A program made the translations under genes and the position numbers. Of a stretch of DNA of 64,000 nucleotides, positions 1 to 12,449 are shown piece by piece. A model generated the notes under the pieces. It had not been told where the DNA came from and searched no databases. It saw nothing but the letters and a program-made list of their open reading frames with translations. Origin of the DNA: Adineta ricciae (Eukaryota; Rotifera; Eurotatoria; Adinetida; Adinetidae). Location: the NCBI GenBank assembly GCA_905250025.1, contig CAJNOJ010000119.1, positions 1-64,000 of the forward strand, read 5' to 3'. The first letter of the stretch is position 1. Every line of letters starts with the position of its first letter.

Positions 1-653
1 ATCAAAATCATTATAGAGTATGCAAGCTGTTCTCTATTTATTTGTTACTAACATCGACACATATATGTCTATAAATATAAGTAAGAAAATGATCTAGGTT
101 GTCGGAAGATAAGAGAAAGAAAAAAAAAGCAGAAGACTCGAATCCATTGCGACGGAAAATGTCGCCCGAACACACATACTATGCGACCACCATCTGGCTC
201 TGTTCTTGAGACGAACACAACGCTGATAGATGGATGCGATCATAATGTCGAGTAAGAAAAAAAGGCAAAAAGACAGAGGGGGAGAAACAACTCGGAACTC
301 TCTCTCTCTCTCTTTCATCGTTGCCATTCCATTGAGACCACGGATCGTATATGTGTCCTTCTCTTGCATATACAAGCACACATATAGATATATATAAACG
401 CACATTGAGACAGACGCAAACGATTCAATAATATTGCTGATAAGACTGCCGACAGCAATACATTTTAACATTTATATGTCTCTTCATTCGTCTCAAATAG
501 CAATATATAAAAATGATGATAATCACAACCATCATGATAATGTCATTCTCCTTATTTAATAGATAATTCTTTTTCCAAAATAGATACATTATAGATTATC
601 GACTTATTCTAGACTAAAAAGACTCAATAAGACCAGCAGTACGATTAATCGAA
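1..653. other. Left-edge non-coding stretch
   Basis: I see no supportable gene. The reading frames here are low in complexity and lack family features. A short TC microsatellite lies near 300-316. It may be the upstream region of the one-exon gene that begins at 654. Confidence 0.4.
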
Positions 654-1349
654 ATGCATCGCAGCTATTCATCGAAATCATACGATATTCTACATGGAAT
701 CAATGTCCCTGCAAATATTTCATCAATGTTCACTTACTTAAGTTATTTTCCGCCTCCACCACCATTAATACCTGGTCCACCACCTCGCCGTTCTTGGACA
801 TGCTCTTCTCGTTCATTATCATCTTCATCTTGTTTTGTATCAGATGATTTAAATCCTCCAAGTTTACGCACATATGTTCCATTAATAACTGCTAATCAAT
901 CATCAGCAATCAAAAACACATCTCCGATGATCAAACTACCATACGCGAATTCAAAGATTTCACCTTTTGTACAATTCGTACACACACATCTGACAGTTCT
1001 TCTACTTTTAATGATTCTCATAAGTATCTTACTCTTTTTAATTTTGTTCTTCTCGTTATTTCTCTATATTCAACGTGTTCGACAAAGACGACTAGCCACG
1101 AACGATCGTATTCATGCGGATGATATCAATAATAACAACTCAGAATCGAATCATCATCATTCAAGTACGAGTAAACATAAGAATTTTTATTACCACTTAA
1201 TACCTTATCGGGAAAAAACAACACGAAAAACAAATAATGAAATTGATCGAACGAATCATGATTCATCAATACTTGAAGTCATTCATCTAACGAAATCAAG
1301 TGGAACGCATAGAAAAACTAATATTGAAGAACAAGAAGAGGCTCTTTAA
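654..1349 (+). CDS. Single-exon, single-pass membrane protein, unknown family
   Basis: A 231-residue open frame without introns. Residues 1-60 hold a proline stretch (PPPPPLIPGPPP) and a Ser-rich patch. A strongly hydrophobic segment of about 28 residues lies near 112-139, rich in Leu and Ile, and is followed at once by basic residues (RVRQRRL). The remaining tail is rich in Asn, His, Ser and charged residues. This suggests a one-pass membrane protein with a basic cytosolic tail after the helix. There is no clear N-terminal signal peptide, so the helix may act as a signal anchor. I do not recognise the family and propose no function. It could also be the last exon of a larger gene, but no convincing acceptor or upstream exon was seen. 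Confidence 0.55.
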   Translation: MHRSYSSKSYDILHGINVPANISSMFTYLSYFPPPPPLIPGPPPRRSWTCSSRSLSSSSCFVSDDLNPPSLRTYVPLITANQSSAIKNTSPMIKLPYANSKISPFVQFVHTHLTVLLLLMILISILLFLILFFSLFLYIQRVRQRRLATNDRIHADDINNNNSESNHHHSSTSKHKNFYYHLIPYREKTTRKTNNEIDRTNHDSSILEVIHLTKSSGTHRKTNIEEQEEAL

Positions 1350-1471
1350 TCTTCCCTTCTTCTCTTTTCCTTCTCCTCTTTTTCCTCAGAAAAGACAAAC
1401 TACAAGAAAGTGTTTTTATCCAAAACATATCGTGTTGTTTCTGTTTTTCGCACACGTCGATTAAATATTCA

Positions 1472-3252
1472 TTATTTTTGAACACTAATCATGAAAATAG
1501 TTGTCGAATCACAATCGTACGATCTTAACGTTCGATTATCATCAAGTTGATCGAAAAAGTTGCCAGGTTTTGTTAATACGATTTGATTGGCGTGAAGATT
1601 TCCTTGTTTGCCAAACATTTCTTTTAATTCATAAATCGTTTTATCCAATCCTATATGATATTTGTACTCTTGATTAAGAGATGTTCGTAGAGTTAAACAT
1701 ATTGATCTATTCAATTTGTTTTTTTTGTAAAAAACGAAAAAACTTGTTTTATTTTTATTTTTTCGATAGAAAATAAATACGTACTCGGATGGAACAAGTA
1801 CATTAGTCGATTGAGATGCTTTCTGTTCAGTTGTATAACTGACATTCAATTGCATGTGATTACATAGTTGATTTATTTGATTAATTTGATCGGGATCATA
1901 CTGAAGAGTTACTTCAATAGTCTAAATATAGAAAAGCATTTCTAGACGAAGGATTTGATCGCTTCTCCCTACGTACATTCAGATGTGCGTAATGTTCGGC
2001 TAATTTCGTTGCCAAACGCGATTGAATATTTGAAGCTTTCGTCAGCAAATCTACTAGTTCAGGTTCGTTTTTACTAAATCAAAGCTTTTATTTGATCAAT
2101 TCAACGATGAATGAACGTATTTTACCTTTCAAGGTGATAGTTTTTTTCTATTAATTCCGCTCGTGACTGTTCCAAAGATTGAAGGTCGTTTTCGACATCA
2201 CTAGCAGACAAATATGAATAATATTATATTGACATTCCATAGACAAACAAGTATGTTGATAGATGAAAGCAGAAGGAAACTTGATTTTTCCGTTTAATAA
2301 TAACAAAGTAAACGTGACCTCTGGAAAATAATCTTTTGCTCACAATGATGAGTTTTCTTGATTGATCATTATCTAATGAAATGAGATTGGAGATTTATCT
2401 GTCTGAACTTATCGAATTATTTCAGTGCAAAATGTATATCAATGATTACTTTTCTATTTGAATAGAGTTGTTTTTTAATCTTGTGGAAACGATAGTGGTT
2501 AATGCGAATTCTGTAGAAACTTACATTAATAAGTTTCTTTCATGGAGTTCCAGTTGTTTTAGGATGTCTAATTGTTTGTTGAGCAGAATGGCATCGTGAT
2601 GTTGACGAATATTTTGAAATTGACTACAAATTTCATTACGAACTGTTTTAAAAGCATCGTGAATCGACACTAGAAATGAAAAATAAATTATTAAGGAAAA
2701 AACTATGCTAAATATATCGAACCTTTCAAATTATTTTCACTTGTATCCTTTAATTCTTCAATTGTTGTTCTAGTAGACTGTCTTATGTCATTAATATGTT
2801 GTTCATTACAATTAGCACATTTGGTTGAGTTACAATGTTCGCATATTGTTAACGTTTCTATTTTGTGACAACATGGACATTTGGCTTTGACTGGTTGAAC
2901 GTCCATCAAATTAGTTAACAAAATATTTCCAGGCAATTCGTTTGGTCCCCGAGTTAAATGCATCACCTTTCGACATGTTGGACTAAAGAATAACGAAAAC
3001 AAAGTATTCCATTTTTAGAATTTAACTTTGAACCGTACCAAGTTAATGTTTGATGACGACTATCGTAAATTCCTATACAGAGAAAGAGAAAAACGAATTA
3101 CATGAAGATTTAGAATTGATGAAGTTACCCTGCAAACATCGTAAACAAAATGTGTGTTGACATGATAGAACTTTGGGTGTTTGATATCGATCGAGACAGA
3201 TAATACATTGTAAGAGATCTTCGAGATTATCGAACTTGTAAACGTTGCTCAT
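1472..3252 (-). CDS. RING finger / B-box-like / coiled-coil protein with C-terminal ubiquitin-like domain
   Basis: Eight exons (3252-3129, 3072-3039, 2982-2723, 2669-2525, 2200-2126, 2073-1977, 1921-1785, 1706-1472) join in phase to 368 residues. Residues 16-60 form a C3HC4 [12 protein letters not shown], then CQHTFCLRC, then CPTCR, the last created only after splicing. Around 90-120 a second cysteine/histidine cluster (CPCC, CEHC, CANC, then His) resembles a B-box. A helical coiled-coil region follows. The last ~75 residues ([20 protein letters not shown] onward, with LKEMFG and QIVLTKPG) look like a ubiquitin fold. From the RING family I infer an E3 ubiquitin ligase of TRIM-like layout. NHL, SPRY or filamin C-termini are usual in TRIMs; a Ubl end is not. 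No exact ortholog is recognised. Confidence 0.8.
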
Positions 3253-4355
3253 CTTCTACCACGTCATATAATTTATAATTTCATAATTCTATCAATCGTT
3301 GGTCTTCGTTTCGTCTGTCATAAGCTTATGAGTCATTCCTGCTTTTGATTGGTCTAAACATGTTGATGTAGAGTTCACTATTAACTATTGATATATTTCG
3401 GATAGATGTTCAAGTTGAAGAAGATACGGTTTTTTCTGTCGTATGATCCACTTCCGAACCTACCGCATTCGACACAAAACTAAATTCTGAATGTAACACA
3501 TTCATATTTTGACACAGCACAAGTTCTCAGGCGAGTACAGTGCCAACATTCCTGATATAGGTATTATCGTAAGCAAAACATTTGTTTTGACGTGATTTAT
3601 GTATTACCTACAGATGCTGAACATGTACCAAAATGCAAAAATGAAAAATCCCTTACAAACTGATGAAATAATTGAAGTTATTGTATAGTAATTAATTCTT
3701 CTTCCTTTTCAACATCTCTTTGTTCTCCGAAAATATTATCAACAGATCAATCGCATAGTAATAGTGAAGAGACTAAAACTCAATAATTTCTATCATATTC
3801 AACTCCATTTCGATCATAACTTTTCATCGAAAGCTTATCCATCAACAAAAGCCCTTCCTATCTATGTACGTTACAGATGAGTCAAACACAAGTCAATTTT
3901 TATGCATCTTCTCAATTTATTGATTCTATCTGATTAAGATGCTACACTACATGGAAATTATAGTGTGTAAATCCTATTCTCACGCATCTATTTTCTCAAT
4001 CTGCCAAATTCACATAGACATTCTCATTTTTATACGTGAGTCGATGAAAGAGATGAACGACTTAAATACACGTCTTATCGGTTTATTTCGGTGACAGTTA
4101 CACTTATTTCCTTCGAATGAATGAATCAAATTTTCCTCTTTTCATTTCATTCATCGTACAATATCCGAATACGATAGAGGGTGGTAATAAAAGGTAACTG
4201 TACCGATTTCTTTCTTTCTCTCTAGTTTCTTTAGTCTGTCATATACCGATGAATCATCCTTAACTCTCATTGGTTTAAAATTGTGGACGAAAAGTCCACT
4301 GTTTATTTATTTATCTGAGTAGTGTGTTTGAGATCGTGGATAAAACGGAAAAACG
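3253..4355. other. Divergent intergenic region
   Basis: About 1.1 kb between the RING gene (leftward) and PPP1R8 (rightward). No coding exon could be supported. It presumably holds the promoters of both genes. No specific motif was identified. Confidence 0.45.
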
Positions 4356-5926
4356 ATGGCTAGTCAAGCTAAAAATACATTCGAAATTCCGAAATGGTCA
4401 GTTAAAAGGCATTTTTCCGTCAATTGTACAAGAAATTATCTTTCTTTTAGGGCTGGGAAACCTGTAGCTGGTTTACATTTAGATGTGGTGAAAGAAGGCA
4501 GATTAATACAGGTACATTTAGAACATTTCTCTTGCATAATTACTTAAAATATTCCTATTTCTACCATAGAAATTGATGATTGATGAGAAAAAATGCTACT
4601 TCTTTGGGCGAAACAAAGAATTATGTGATTTTACGAGTAAGACTAGAGTTTAACTTGTGGTTTTACGAATAAAATTGCTTTCTATTTAGTTGATCACGCA
4701 TCCTGTTCACGAGTTCATGCTGCACTTCTTTGGCACAAAGAACTTAGTCGACCATTTTTAATCGATCTCGGATCAAGTAAAAAAAAATTTACTGTCTTCT
4801 TCCATTAATATCAAATATTTTTCTTTGCAGCACATGGAACATTCATAGGTCACATTCAATTAGACAGTCATAAACCACAGCAAGTACATATCGATAGTGA
4901 AATTCACTTTGGCGAATCGAGTCGTATCTACATTATTCGTGAACGTCCACAAATACAAGGAAATAAACTTCATCATATATTCGGTAGTAATGCCAATACA
5001 TTAAATTCAAGTAGCGATGCAAATGGCGATCATAATGATGAGAATCGTGATGCGAATAGTTCATTTTCAATGCCAGAATCGGAAGTCGAACTTGATGTAA
5101 GATATTTGATAGAGTACAAGTAGAGATTTTCTTTTCTCTTTCTTGTAGAATTTAACAGAATTTAACACTGCTCATAATCGACGTATTGCACAAATAGTTC
5201 AAATAACTGATTTACCTAATGTACCAACTGTGAAGAGAAAACGACGAAATGTTACATTTAATGAAGAGGATGATGTTATTAATCCAGGTATATGCATTGG
5301 AAGAAAGAAATCAGATCAAGTTTTAATCCACTCTTTTTTGTTTCTTTTTAATAGAGGATGTCGACCCAAATGTTGGTCGATTTCGCAATCTTGTTCAGAC
5401 AACTGTCGTTGTACCGAAGGTCTGTCTCATATCAACGCAACAGAGAAATGTATAAAATTGCTCGACATATTTTTAGAAACGAAAACTTGATCATCCAGCA
5501 GTTAGTCATCTCGGTCTTGACACTACTCAAAAACATGCCCAAGAATTTCACTATTCACAACTCTATGATGCAAGTCATCCCATTCATAGTGATACATCAG
5601 CTGAAGCGCAAAATCCCTTACAAGCTCAACATCTAAGCGTAGCAGCAAAACTTGGTAAAATTCTTTACCGACATTTATTCTTTTGTTTATTTTGAATCTT
5701 CTCTGTGGTTCTTTCAGGAATAGCATTACCAAATCTCGCACCTGATCTTCGTGATTATGATGTAACTGAACCTGCAGTACCATTCCTTCTAAAAATAACT
5801 CCAACTGCACTGGAAACATCGTCATCGAACACAAATAATGACAGTTTTGAACCGAAGAAAAAGAAATATGCGAAAGAAGCTTGGCCCGGCAAACGACCAT
5901 CTGGTTCTGTATTACTTGTGAAATAA
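4356..5926 (+). CDS. PPP1R8: Nuclear inhibitor of protein phosphatase 1 (NIPP1)
   Basis: Nine exons (4356-4396, 4451-4511, 4570-4636, 4690-4776, 4831-5096, 5149-5287, 5355-5419, 5477-5654, 5718-5926) give 370 residues, close to the ~351 of vertebrate NIPP1. An N-terminal FHA domain carries the phosphopeptide-binding signatures FFGRNKELCDF, SRVHAAL and DLGSTHGTF. Downstream are a basic stretch and the PP1-docking motif RNVTF (RVxF type), then the diagnostic NPEDVDPNVGRFRNLVQ block, and the family's C-terminal YAKEAWPGK. The family binds and inhibits PP1 in nuclear speckles and acts in splicing and chromatin regulation; that role is transferred by homology. It heads a run of four co-directional genes, with only 115 nt to the next ATG. 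Confidence 0.97.
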
Positions 5927-6024
5927 AGTCTTCTCTCTCTCTTTTTTGTACAGTGGACATGTTTTTTTGTTCTTTTTCTTCTCTCTATAACTGTCTTGTT
6001 ACTAAAAGCCAAAACTTTCGGAGG

Positions 6025-6041
6025 ATAAATTTTGTTTTCAG
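6025..6041 (+). other. Probable spliced-leader trans-splice acceptor before coiled-coil gene
   Basis: The sequence aaattttgttttcag ends directly on the ATG at 6042, 115 nt after the PPP1R8 stop. The gap is T/C-rich and leaves little room for an independent promoter plus a cis-spliced leader exon. In an SL-using animal this is the expected acceptor of a downstream operon gene. A cis 5'UTR intron is the alternative. Confidence 0.5.
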
Positions 6042-7587
6042 ATGAATTTTCATACTTCATATGATGACAAGGACACGATAATTCATCGGTAATGAAATGA
6101 AACTGTTCAACTAATTCCTACCTTCGAATCTTTAGTCTCCAAACACACATAAGCATTCTTGAACAACAACAAAACTCGAACGGATATTTTTCTTACGAAG
6201 AAACTCCTTCATTAAACGATCAAGTACAATGAAATTTTCTTTGTTTCGCAAAATTTCAATTCGTCTTTTATTCTTAGTTTTCAACTCATAACGAATCCCA
6301 AGAAAGTGCCGTTGCTCTTGAAAAACTTCTTCAGTAGGATTTCAACGAATATTCCTAAAAACTCATTTTTCTCTTTCTAAAAGAAAACGTGAATATGAAT
6401 TAGAACAATTACGTGAACAATTCAATGAACATCAACAAGAAGCCGATGATAAACTCCAGCGGACTGTCGCTCAAGTAAAACTTCGATTGAAAACGTTATC
6501 CTCACTCTGAATCTTCGTTTGTATAGTTCAATAATCTCGAACAGAAATTGACCATCGTTGAAAGTGATCGCGATGATCTCCGTCGTCGATTACAAATTCT
6601 ACAAGATGAAAATGATCTGCTCAAATCGTATATGAATCGTTTGCCATCGGAGATTGAATATGAAAAACTTCAACAATCTCATCGAATACTTCAAGATCAA
6701 TTAGAACAATCGAATCAAACCGTCACTGAATATCGAAAAGAAAAGAATCAATTGAAAAAGCAATTGGTCACATATCAACGTCGAATCGATGAGCAACAAC
6801 AGCAATTTTCAATCAAATCTCAGGAATCTATGTCCGATCAATCAATATTTAATGCCAAGTGTTTAACAATCGATGAAAGAATTGAAACACAAAAGAAATT
6901 CGAAGAATTGAATAAGATAATTCAGCAATTGAACGAACAATTAAACAAGGAAAAATCCAATCGAAAACATGATCAACATCTTAACGAGACGAATGTCCAT
7001 ACAGTCGAATCCTTATCAATTGATTTAGCAAAAAAGGAACAAACAATCAAAGAAATGACGAATCTTCTTCGACAGGTAAAAGCAAGAGTTTCTTGTCTAT
7101 CGTAATTTATTGATTGATTTTCAAGAATCGTCAAGAACTAAGTGATTTTCGAGTGCGTTTACTCGTTAATGAACAAGATCAAAAACAATTGAATGAACGT
7201 TTATTAAACAATGCACAATTCTCAAAAGCATTACATCGTATTCAAGAAACAATGGACAAATTGTTTCTTGTTCTCGACTTTTCGTCCGAAATGTTGAACA
7301 ATGATTCAACATCCAGTCCTGATGTTTTAATGCTTCAATTGTCCAATCACAAACCGAAGTCAGGTAAGTTCGCTTTAAGAAAATTGATCGAACAAACGCT
7401 GAATTGCGTCTTAGATTCAACTGATCCGTCTGTGGAAACTGTACAAAAAATAGATTTGTATGAACTCGACAAATTAGAATCAAAATTAGATCAGATTGTC
7501 GATCGTCTTTTATCTATCCGTAGTGAATTAATCGCGCGTCAATTTGAAAATGATCTTAGAAATGCTACTCCATGTCGTTTACAGTGA
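6042..7587 (+). CDS. Long coiled-coil protein, unassigned
   Basis: Six exons (6042-6088, 6136-6223, 6278-6333, 6384-6474, 6527-7075, 7126-7587) join in phase to 430 residues. The start was chosen because the ATG at 6042 lies on a perfect acceptor and its exon ends in the phase needed for exon 2. Almost the whole protein is heptad-like, rich in Gln, Glu, Lys and Leu (for example LEQLREQFNEHQQEADDKL and LRRRLQILQDENDLL), with a less repetitive C-terminal ~100 residues. There is no catalytic domain or membrane segment. It is likely a structural or scaffold protein, perhaps centrosomal or Golgi, but coiled-coil similarity is not diagnostic and I give no name. It lies between PPP1R8 and TBCK, 115 and 102 nt from them. 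Confidence 0.8.
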
Positions 7588-7664
7588 ATTGAATGTTTAT
7601 TCAGATATTTTCAATAAATCAACAAACATTTTTGTCGATAAAATTTTTCTAATTTATCAATGTG

Positions 7665-7681
7665 AATCTTTTTTCTTCTAG
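7665..7681 (+). other. Probable trans-splice acceptor before TBCK
   Basis: A pyrimidine run ending ttttttcttctag closes 8 nt before the TBCK ATG (7690) and about 94 nt after the stop of the preceding coiled-coil gene. The short gap and the tiny 5'UTR fit SL trans-splicing of a polycistronic transcript. Confidence 0.5.
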
Positions 7682-7689
7682 AATAGAAT

Positions 7690-10600
7690 ATGATTGATAA
7701 TAATAAACATTTAGGTGTAAATACATTTGTTGCTAGCAGTCATGGAAATGATCAATGCGGTACAAACGGTTTGCCATTGACACCGAATTCAACGGTTATT
7801 ATCGGACGTTTTCAATATTTGAAAACAATCGAACATTGCAATCTTTGTCGGTACATTGACATTCGAAAAGGCACACATGGTAAATAGAATTGAAAGAGGA
7901 GAAATGGTTGAAGTTCTCTTTTCTAGAGCGATTATTGGTTGTGAGTGAATATTATGAACGAAGTTTTGAATCGTTGTTAAATGAGAAGAAATTATTGAGT
8001 GTAGAGCAAATTCAACAATGGACTCAACAAATTCTTTATGGATTAATTTATTTACAAGAAAAACGTGTACATGTCAGAAATTTATCGCTGAAAAATATTC
8101 GATTAACACAATCCGTATGTGAAGTTTTATAATTACAGAACTTTCTTTTATATCTCTCTATTCGTCTAGGACCAAACTATTAAAATACAAAATTACGGCT
8201 TATGGCATATGACACAATATGGAACATGTGTATCATTTCCTATTGGGTAAATTAACCATTTCGATCAATGTTTTTCATTAATTTGTTTTAGAGATCCATT
8301 CTATCTCGCACCTGAATGTTTTACATTGGACTTAGCATTCAAAGCACTTATTGCTGCTAGTAACAGTGCCTATGAATCGGAAATTAGTGATCCTGCCAAT
8401 GCTAAAAGCTGTGTTTGGTCATTGGGTATTATTTTACTTGAATTATGTTTGGTAAGATTTGAATTGAATAGAGATAATGATCATCTCAGAAATTTTAGGG
8501 TCAAAGATTGTATGGTTCACAGCCGATTGCAGTACCAATGTCAACAAGCGTTCGATGTTTGAAATTAAACGTTCGAAGTGCATTGGATATACTTTTACGA
8601 CAGAATGGATTGGATCAAGACGAACGTTTGAAACGAAATACCACCCAGTTCTTTTTACCAATGATAAGAAAATGTTTGAGTGTTCAAGTTCAAGATAGGT
8701 TAGTGCAATGTTTGAAAATATAAATATACGATCAGAATTCGTATGAATGATGAATTCTTTGACTTGTGTATTTACAAAAAGATTGTTTATCATTCTTTAG
8801 ACCAACTTTTGTTGAATTGTTGCGAGACTTAGATGCAAAATCGTATGTGTCACCAGTTCAACGTTCACTCCAACTGACTTTATTCAATGGTGTCACGCCA
8901 GTTCTTGATCATAATTTAGATTTGAGTGATTTCAAACAACTCGATAGTTCGTCGTTATGTTTTTGTTTCTTTCATTGAAAACGTTTCCTTTTCTTTCCCG
9001 TTCTTAGCTAGTCCATTTCGATGTCGAACGATCGATCAAATATATTATTTATGGAAATTGGCAGGTGGTGATCTAACAACTGTGTCGAGAAATGCTGGTC
9101 TTATTAAAATTTCTCCATCAATTAGTAAAATCTCCAAGTAAAACAAACTTTTCTGCTTGTCTTGATGAAGAATTTTCTTCTTGATTAGATTTGTGACTGA
9201 TCATGGCGATGTCTATGGACTTCAACGAGATATTAATACTCTATTCGATGATACATCTTATGAACTTTCATTAAAAGAACTCGAAAATCGATTTAATGAA
9301 ATGCCAATTGAAATTCTTCATCCATTACTTGAAGGAGGGTAAGATTTCGATATTTCAACAATGTATTCAAATAATCTTTCGATTACATTCTCAGTGATTG
9401 TGAATTTGAACAGCGTCAAGAGGAATTCGATCAAATGTACGAACGACAACCATTGGCTGTCCGAGAGAATGATTTTGAATATCAAGTAAAACAAAAAACG
9501 ATGCAAAGATATTTTTTTCAATTTCTGTCTATTTGTGTGAATTTAGTTTCTTCGTTTAACTTTGTTTGAACGTCTCCTTGCTTCGTATCCGTATCAAAAA
9601 CAACGATTGCATACCGAAGCACGAAAAGATATTCCGCCCCTCTATCGCGCATTCACTTGGGCAGCTTTACTTGAAATATCTGTAAAACAAATACTTAGAA
9701 ATTCAAATGAAAATATGTCTTGAGTATTGTAGAGTAATGTTAATGATGTGTACAATCGAATAAATAAAGATGATATTGCACCAGCTGTTATTCGTCAAAT
9801 TGAAGTTGACATTCCACGTTGTCATCAGTATGATGAACTCTTATCTTCACCGGAAGGTCATCAAAGAATGAAAAATGTTCTCAAAGTAAGTTTTGTTAAA
9901 AATATGCGTTTAAATTCAAATTGAAAATGTCTATTTTCAGGCGTGGATTGCTAGTCATACGAATTTAGTCTATTGGCAAGGTCTGGATTCTTTGTGTGCA
10001 CCTTTTGTTTACTTGAATTTCAATAATGAAGCACTTGCATATGCTTCCTTAACAGCGTTTATACCCAAATATTTAAATAATTTCTTTTTGAAAGATAACT
10101 CATTGATTATAAATGGTAAGTGAATACAGTTTACATTGCGGAAAAGAATCGAGACTTGTCGGAATGATTTGTTGTAGAATATTTAGCTGTTTTTTCGCAT
10201 TTAATCGCATTTCATCATCCAGATTTATCGAATCGATTAGAAACAATCGGATTTATTCCAGATCTTTATGCAATTCCATGGTTTCTAACTGTTTTTGCTC
10301 GTAAGTAAACATGAAGTCGTCCACATCATTCCTACGGTCGATGCGAAATAGCCTTCCTCTTATTATCAGCATGCAAAGATATTTAATATCTCGAAATAGT
10401 CCACTCATTTCCTATCATTAGAAAAACGACTTCTTTCCTGTTCGAATGACCTTGTATTTTTGATATTTTAGTTTTTAATTGACTTTTATTTGTTAAATTT
10501 AGATGTATTTCCATTGAATAAAATCTTTCACTTATGGGATATGCTTTTATTAGGCGGCTCATCCTTTCCGCTTTGTATCGGTGTAGCTATTTTGACACAA

Positions 10601-11326
10601 TTGAAGCCTTTATTGTTGAAAGCTGATTTCAACGAATGTATTCTCTTATTTTCCGAATTACCAGGTTTGTGCTCTTTTTTCCCACCGTTTCTCGGTTATA
10701 AAACATCATTTCTTTGCAGAAATCGATATTGAACGTTGTGTTCGTGATTCAATTGATATATTTGCTTCAACACCACGTGCATGTACATACCGCGAACATG
10801 CCAGTGATGTACCTAATTATCAAGTCAACAATGAACTCGTACGTATACAATACAAATTCATCGGGATTGTTAATCTTCTGTCTATTCTATCTAGGACATG
10901 GATCCATTTCCATTAGCTGACTTGAAATTCGAGCGGTGTCCGCGTATTTCGGCAAATGATGTAATTGAATTAAATGATTTAAAAGCACCAACAGCAAGTT
11001 TGAAAACATCCAAACTTCTTCTCATCGACATTCGTTCGCCCGATGATTATATCAAATCAGCATTGCCAGCAAGTGTCAATATCGCCTATGAAAAAGCATT
11101 TGACAATCAAAACCGTATCATCGATACACGTTTGCAAACCCTACTCGATCAGCATCGTTCCCTAGTTAAAGTTGTTATTGGAAATAAAAATCACAAACAA
11201 GCAGTTGATTTCACCAACAATCTGATTATGAATAATGCTTCACGGGTTTGCTTATTACACAAAGGTATCGATGTTTTCAAAACGACAGGATTACTTTATG
11301 TACCAACGCCATCCGATCTTTCTTAG
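7690..11326 (+). CDS. TBCK: TBC domain-containing protein kinase-like (TBCK)
   Basis: Sixteen exons sum to 876 residues (human about 893): 7690-7879, 7927-8114, 8170-8246, 8292-8451, 8499-8698, 8801-8946, 9008-9137, 9189-9338, 9395-9485, 9547-9681, 9733-9885, 9941-10115, 10178-10300, 10503-10664, 10720-10838, 10895-11326. Three domains follow in order: a kinase-like domain (~1-270; [32 protein letters not shown]), a RabGAP/TBC domain (~445-730; [31 protein letters not shown]) and a rhodanese-like domain (~740-876; [11 protein letters not shown]). The catalytic loop reads HVRNLSLKN without the usual Asp, and NYG replaces DFG, so it is a pseudokinase as in the family. The rhodanese loop has no obvious active Cys. 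TBCK acts in mTOR signalling and endolysosomal trafficking by homology. The introns at 10301-10502 and elsewhere hold nothing notable. Confidence 0.97.
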
Positions 11327-11666
11327 AAAATCAATGAATGAATATTGATTGGTTAATTATTTATTTATTTATACGTGTGTTTTTCCACATCTATTTTTTA
11401 AGCGATTTTCTACTTTTTCTGTCATATCTGAATGACTCTAGCCGGTGCAATCAACTGCACATAATTACCATAATAATCGATGAAATCTTTCCTCTTTTTT
11501 TTTGTATGATATTTTATTGTAATTAGACAGATCTCTCTAATAGACGAAAAGTTAACTGTATTTAATTGGTTTTCACCCTAGTGGCGTGTTTTTGTTTGAA
11601 TGAACAGATTTTCTATTTGTCGAAAAACACGCCTGTTGACATTAATCGACGCGATAAGGAGACGAT

Positions 11667-11682
11667 TCTTCATCTGTTTTAG
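11667..11682 (+). other. Probable trans-splice acceptor before MCEE
   Basis: The run attcttcatctgttttag ends 25 nt before the MCEE ATG. The TBCK stop is 381 nt upstream of that ATG, and the gap between holds no coding exon that I can see. It is read together with the similar acceptors ahead of the coiled-coil gene and TBCK. Confidence 0.4.
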
Positions 11683-11707
11683 ATTCAATTGATCAAACAA
11701 AACCAAA

Positions 11708-12449
11708 ATGCTCAATTCGTTCCGACAGATTCTTCCTCGAACAATTCGACCAACGATGATGTTAGCGAGTGCTCGTTTGAACTCGACCGGAACTGATAAA
11801 ACACCAGTTCGTACGACAATGCGGTCTTTTGCTGCAAAAATATCGTCTCCGATTTTGTAGGTTTCAGCGAATGTACCAAAGGGTGTATGGAATCTCGGCA
11901 GACTCAATCATTTAGCTGTCGCTGTTCCTAATCTAGGTACGACTATGATGATAGAATAGAATGAACGATATTTGTGTGATTTTAGACGAGGCCAGCAGCT
12001 TTTTTAAGAATATTCTTCGAGCAAAATCAGTGAGTGGAGCTGTCCCATTGAAAGAACATGGTGTTTACACAGTTTTTGTTGAGTTTGGTAACACAAAAAT
12101 TGAAGTATATTCAAACCGCATTAAATACACATGAGACAAAAGAATTTATTTACATATTTAGTTGTTACATCCACTTGGTGAAAAGAGTCCAATAAAGAAA
12201 TTCTTAGAAAAAAACAAAACCGGTGGTATTCATCATATTTGCATTGAAGTAAATTCGATTAATTGTACTTTCATTAAATTTTCGATTTTCATTCAGGTTG
12301 ATAACATTGAAAACGCAATTAAAGATATTCATCGACAGAACATTCGTACTTTAACTGAAAAGACTCAAATTGGAGCACATGGCAAGCCCGTGATTTTCTT
12401 ACATCCAAAAGATTGTGGTGGAATCTTAATTGAACTCGAACAATCTTAA
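11708..12449 (+). CDS. MCEE: Methylmalonyl-CoA epimerase, mitochondrial
   Basis: Five exons (11708-11810, 11868-11936, 11986-12104, 12162-12248, 12297-12449) give 176 residues, the same length as human MCEE. The first ~40 residues are rich in Arg, Ser and Thr with no acidic cluster before the conserved core, fitting a mitochondrial presequence. The glyoxalase/VOC fold follows: VWNLGRLNHLAVAVPNL (first metal His), ELLHPLGEKSPI across a splice junction, GGIHHICIEV (second metal region) and KDCGGILIELEQ (C-terminal metal Glu). The enzyme interconverts (R)- and (S)-methylmalonyl-CoA in propionate breakdown in the matrix. It is the fourth gene of the co-directional run after TBCK. Confidence 0.97.

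Noticed and set aside
301-316. Short microsatellites (also near 16966-16985, 40645-40665, 41780-41795, 45508-45522) as CRISPR-like or regulatory arrays
   Set aside because: Plain di- and trinucleotide repeats without spacers; ordinary in eukaryotic DNA.
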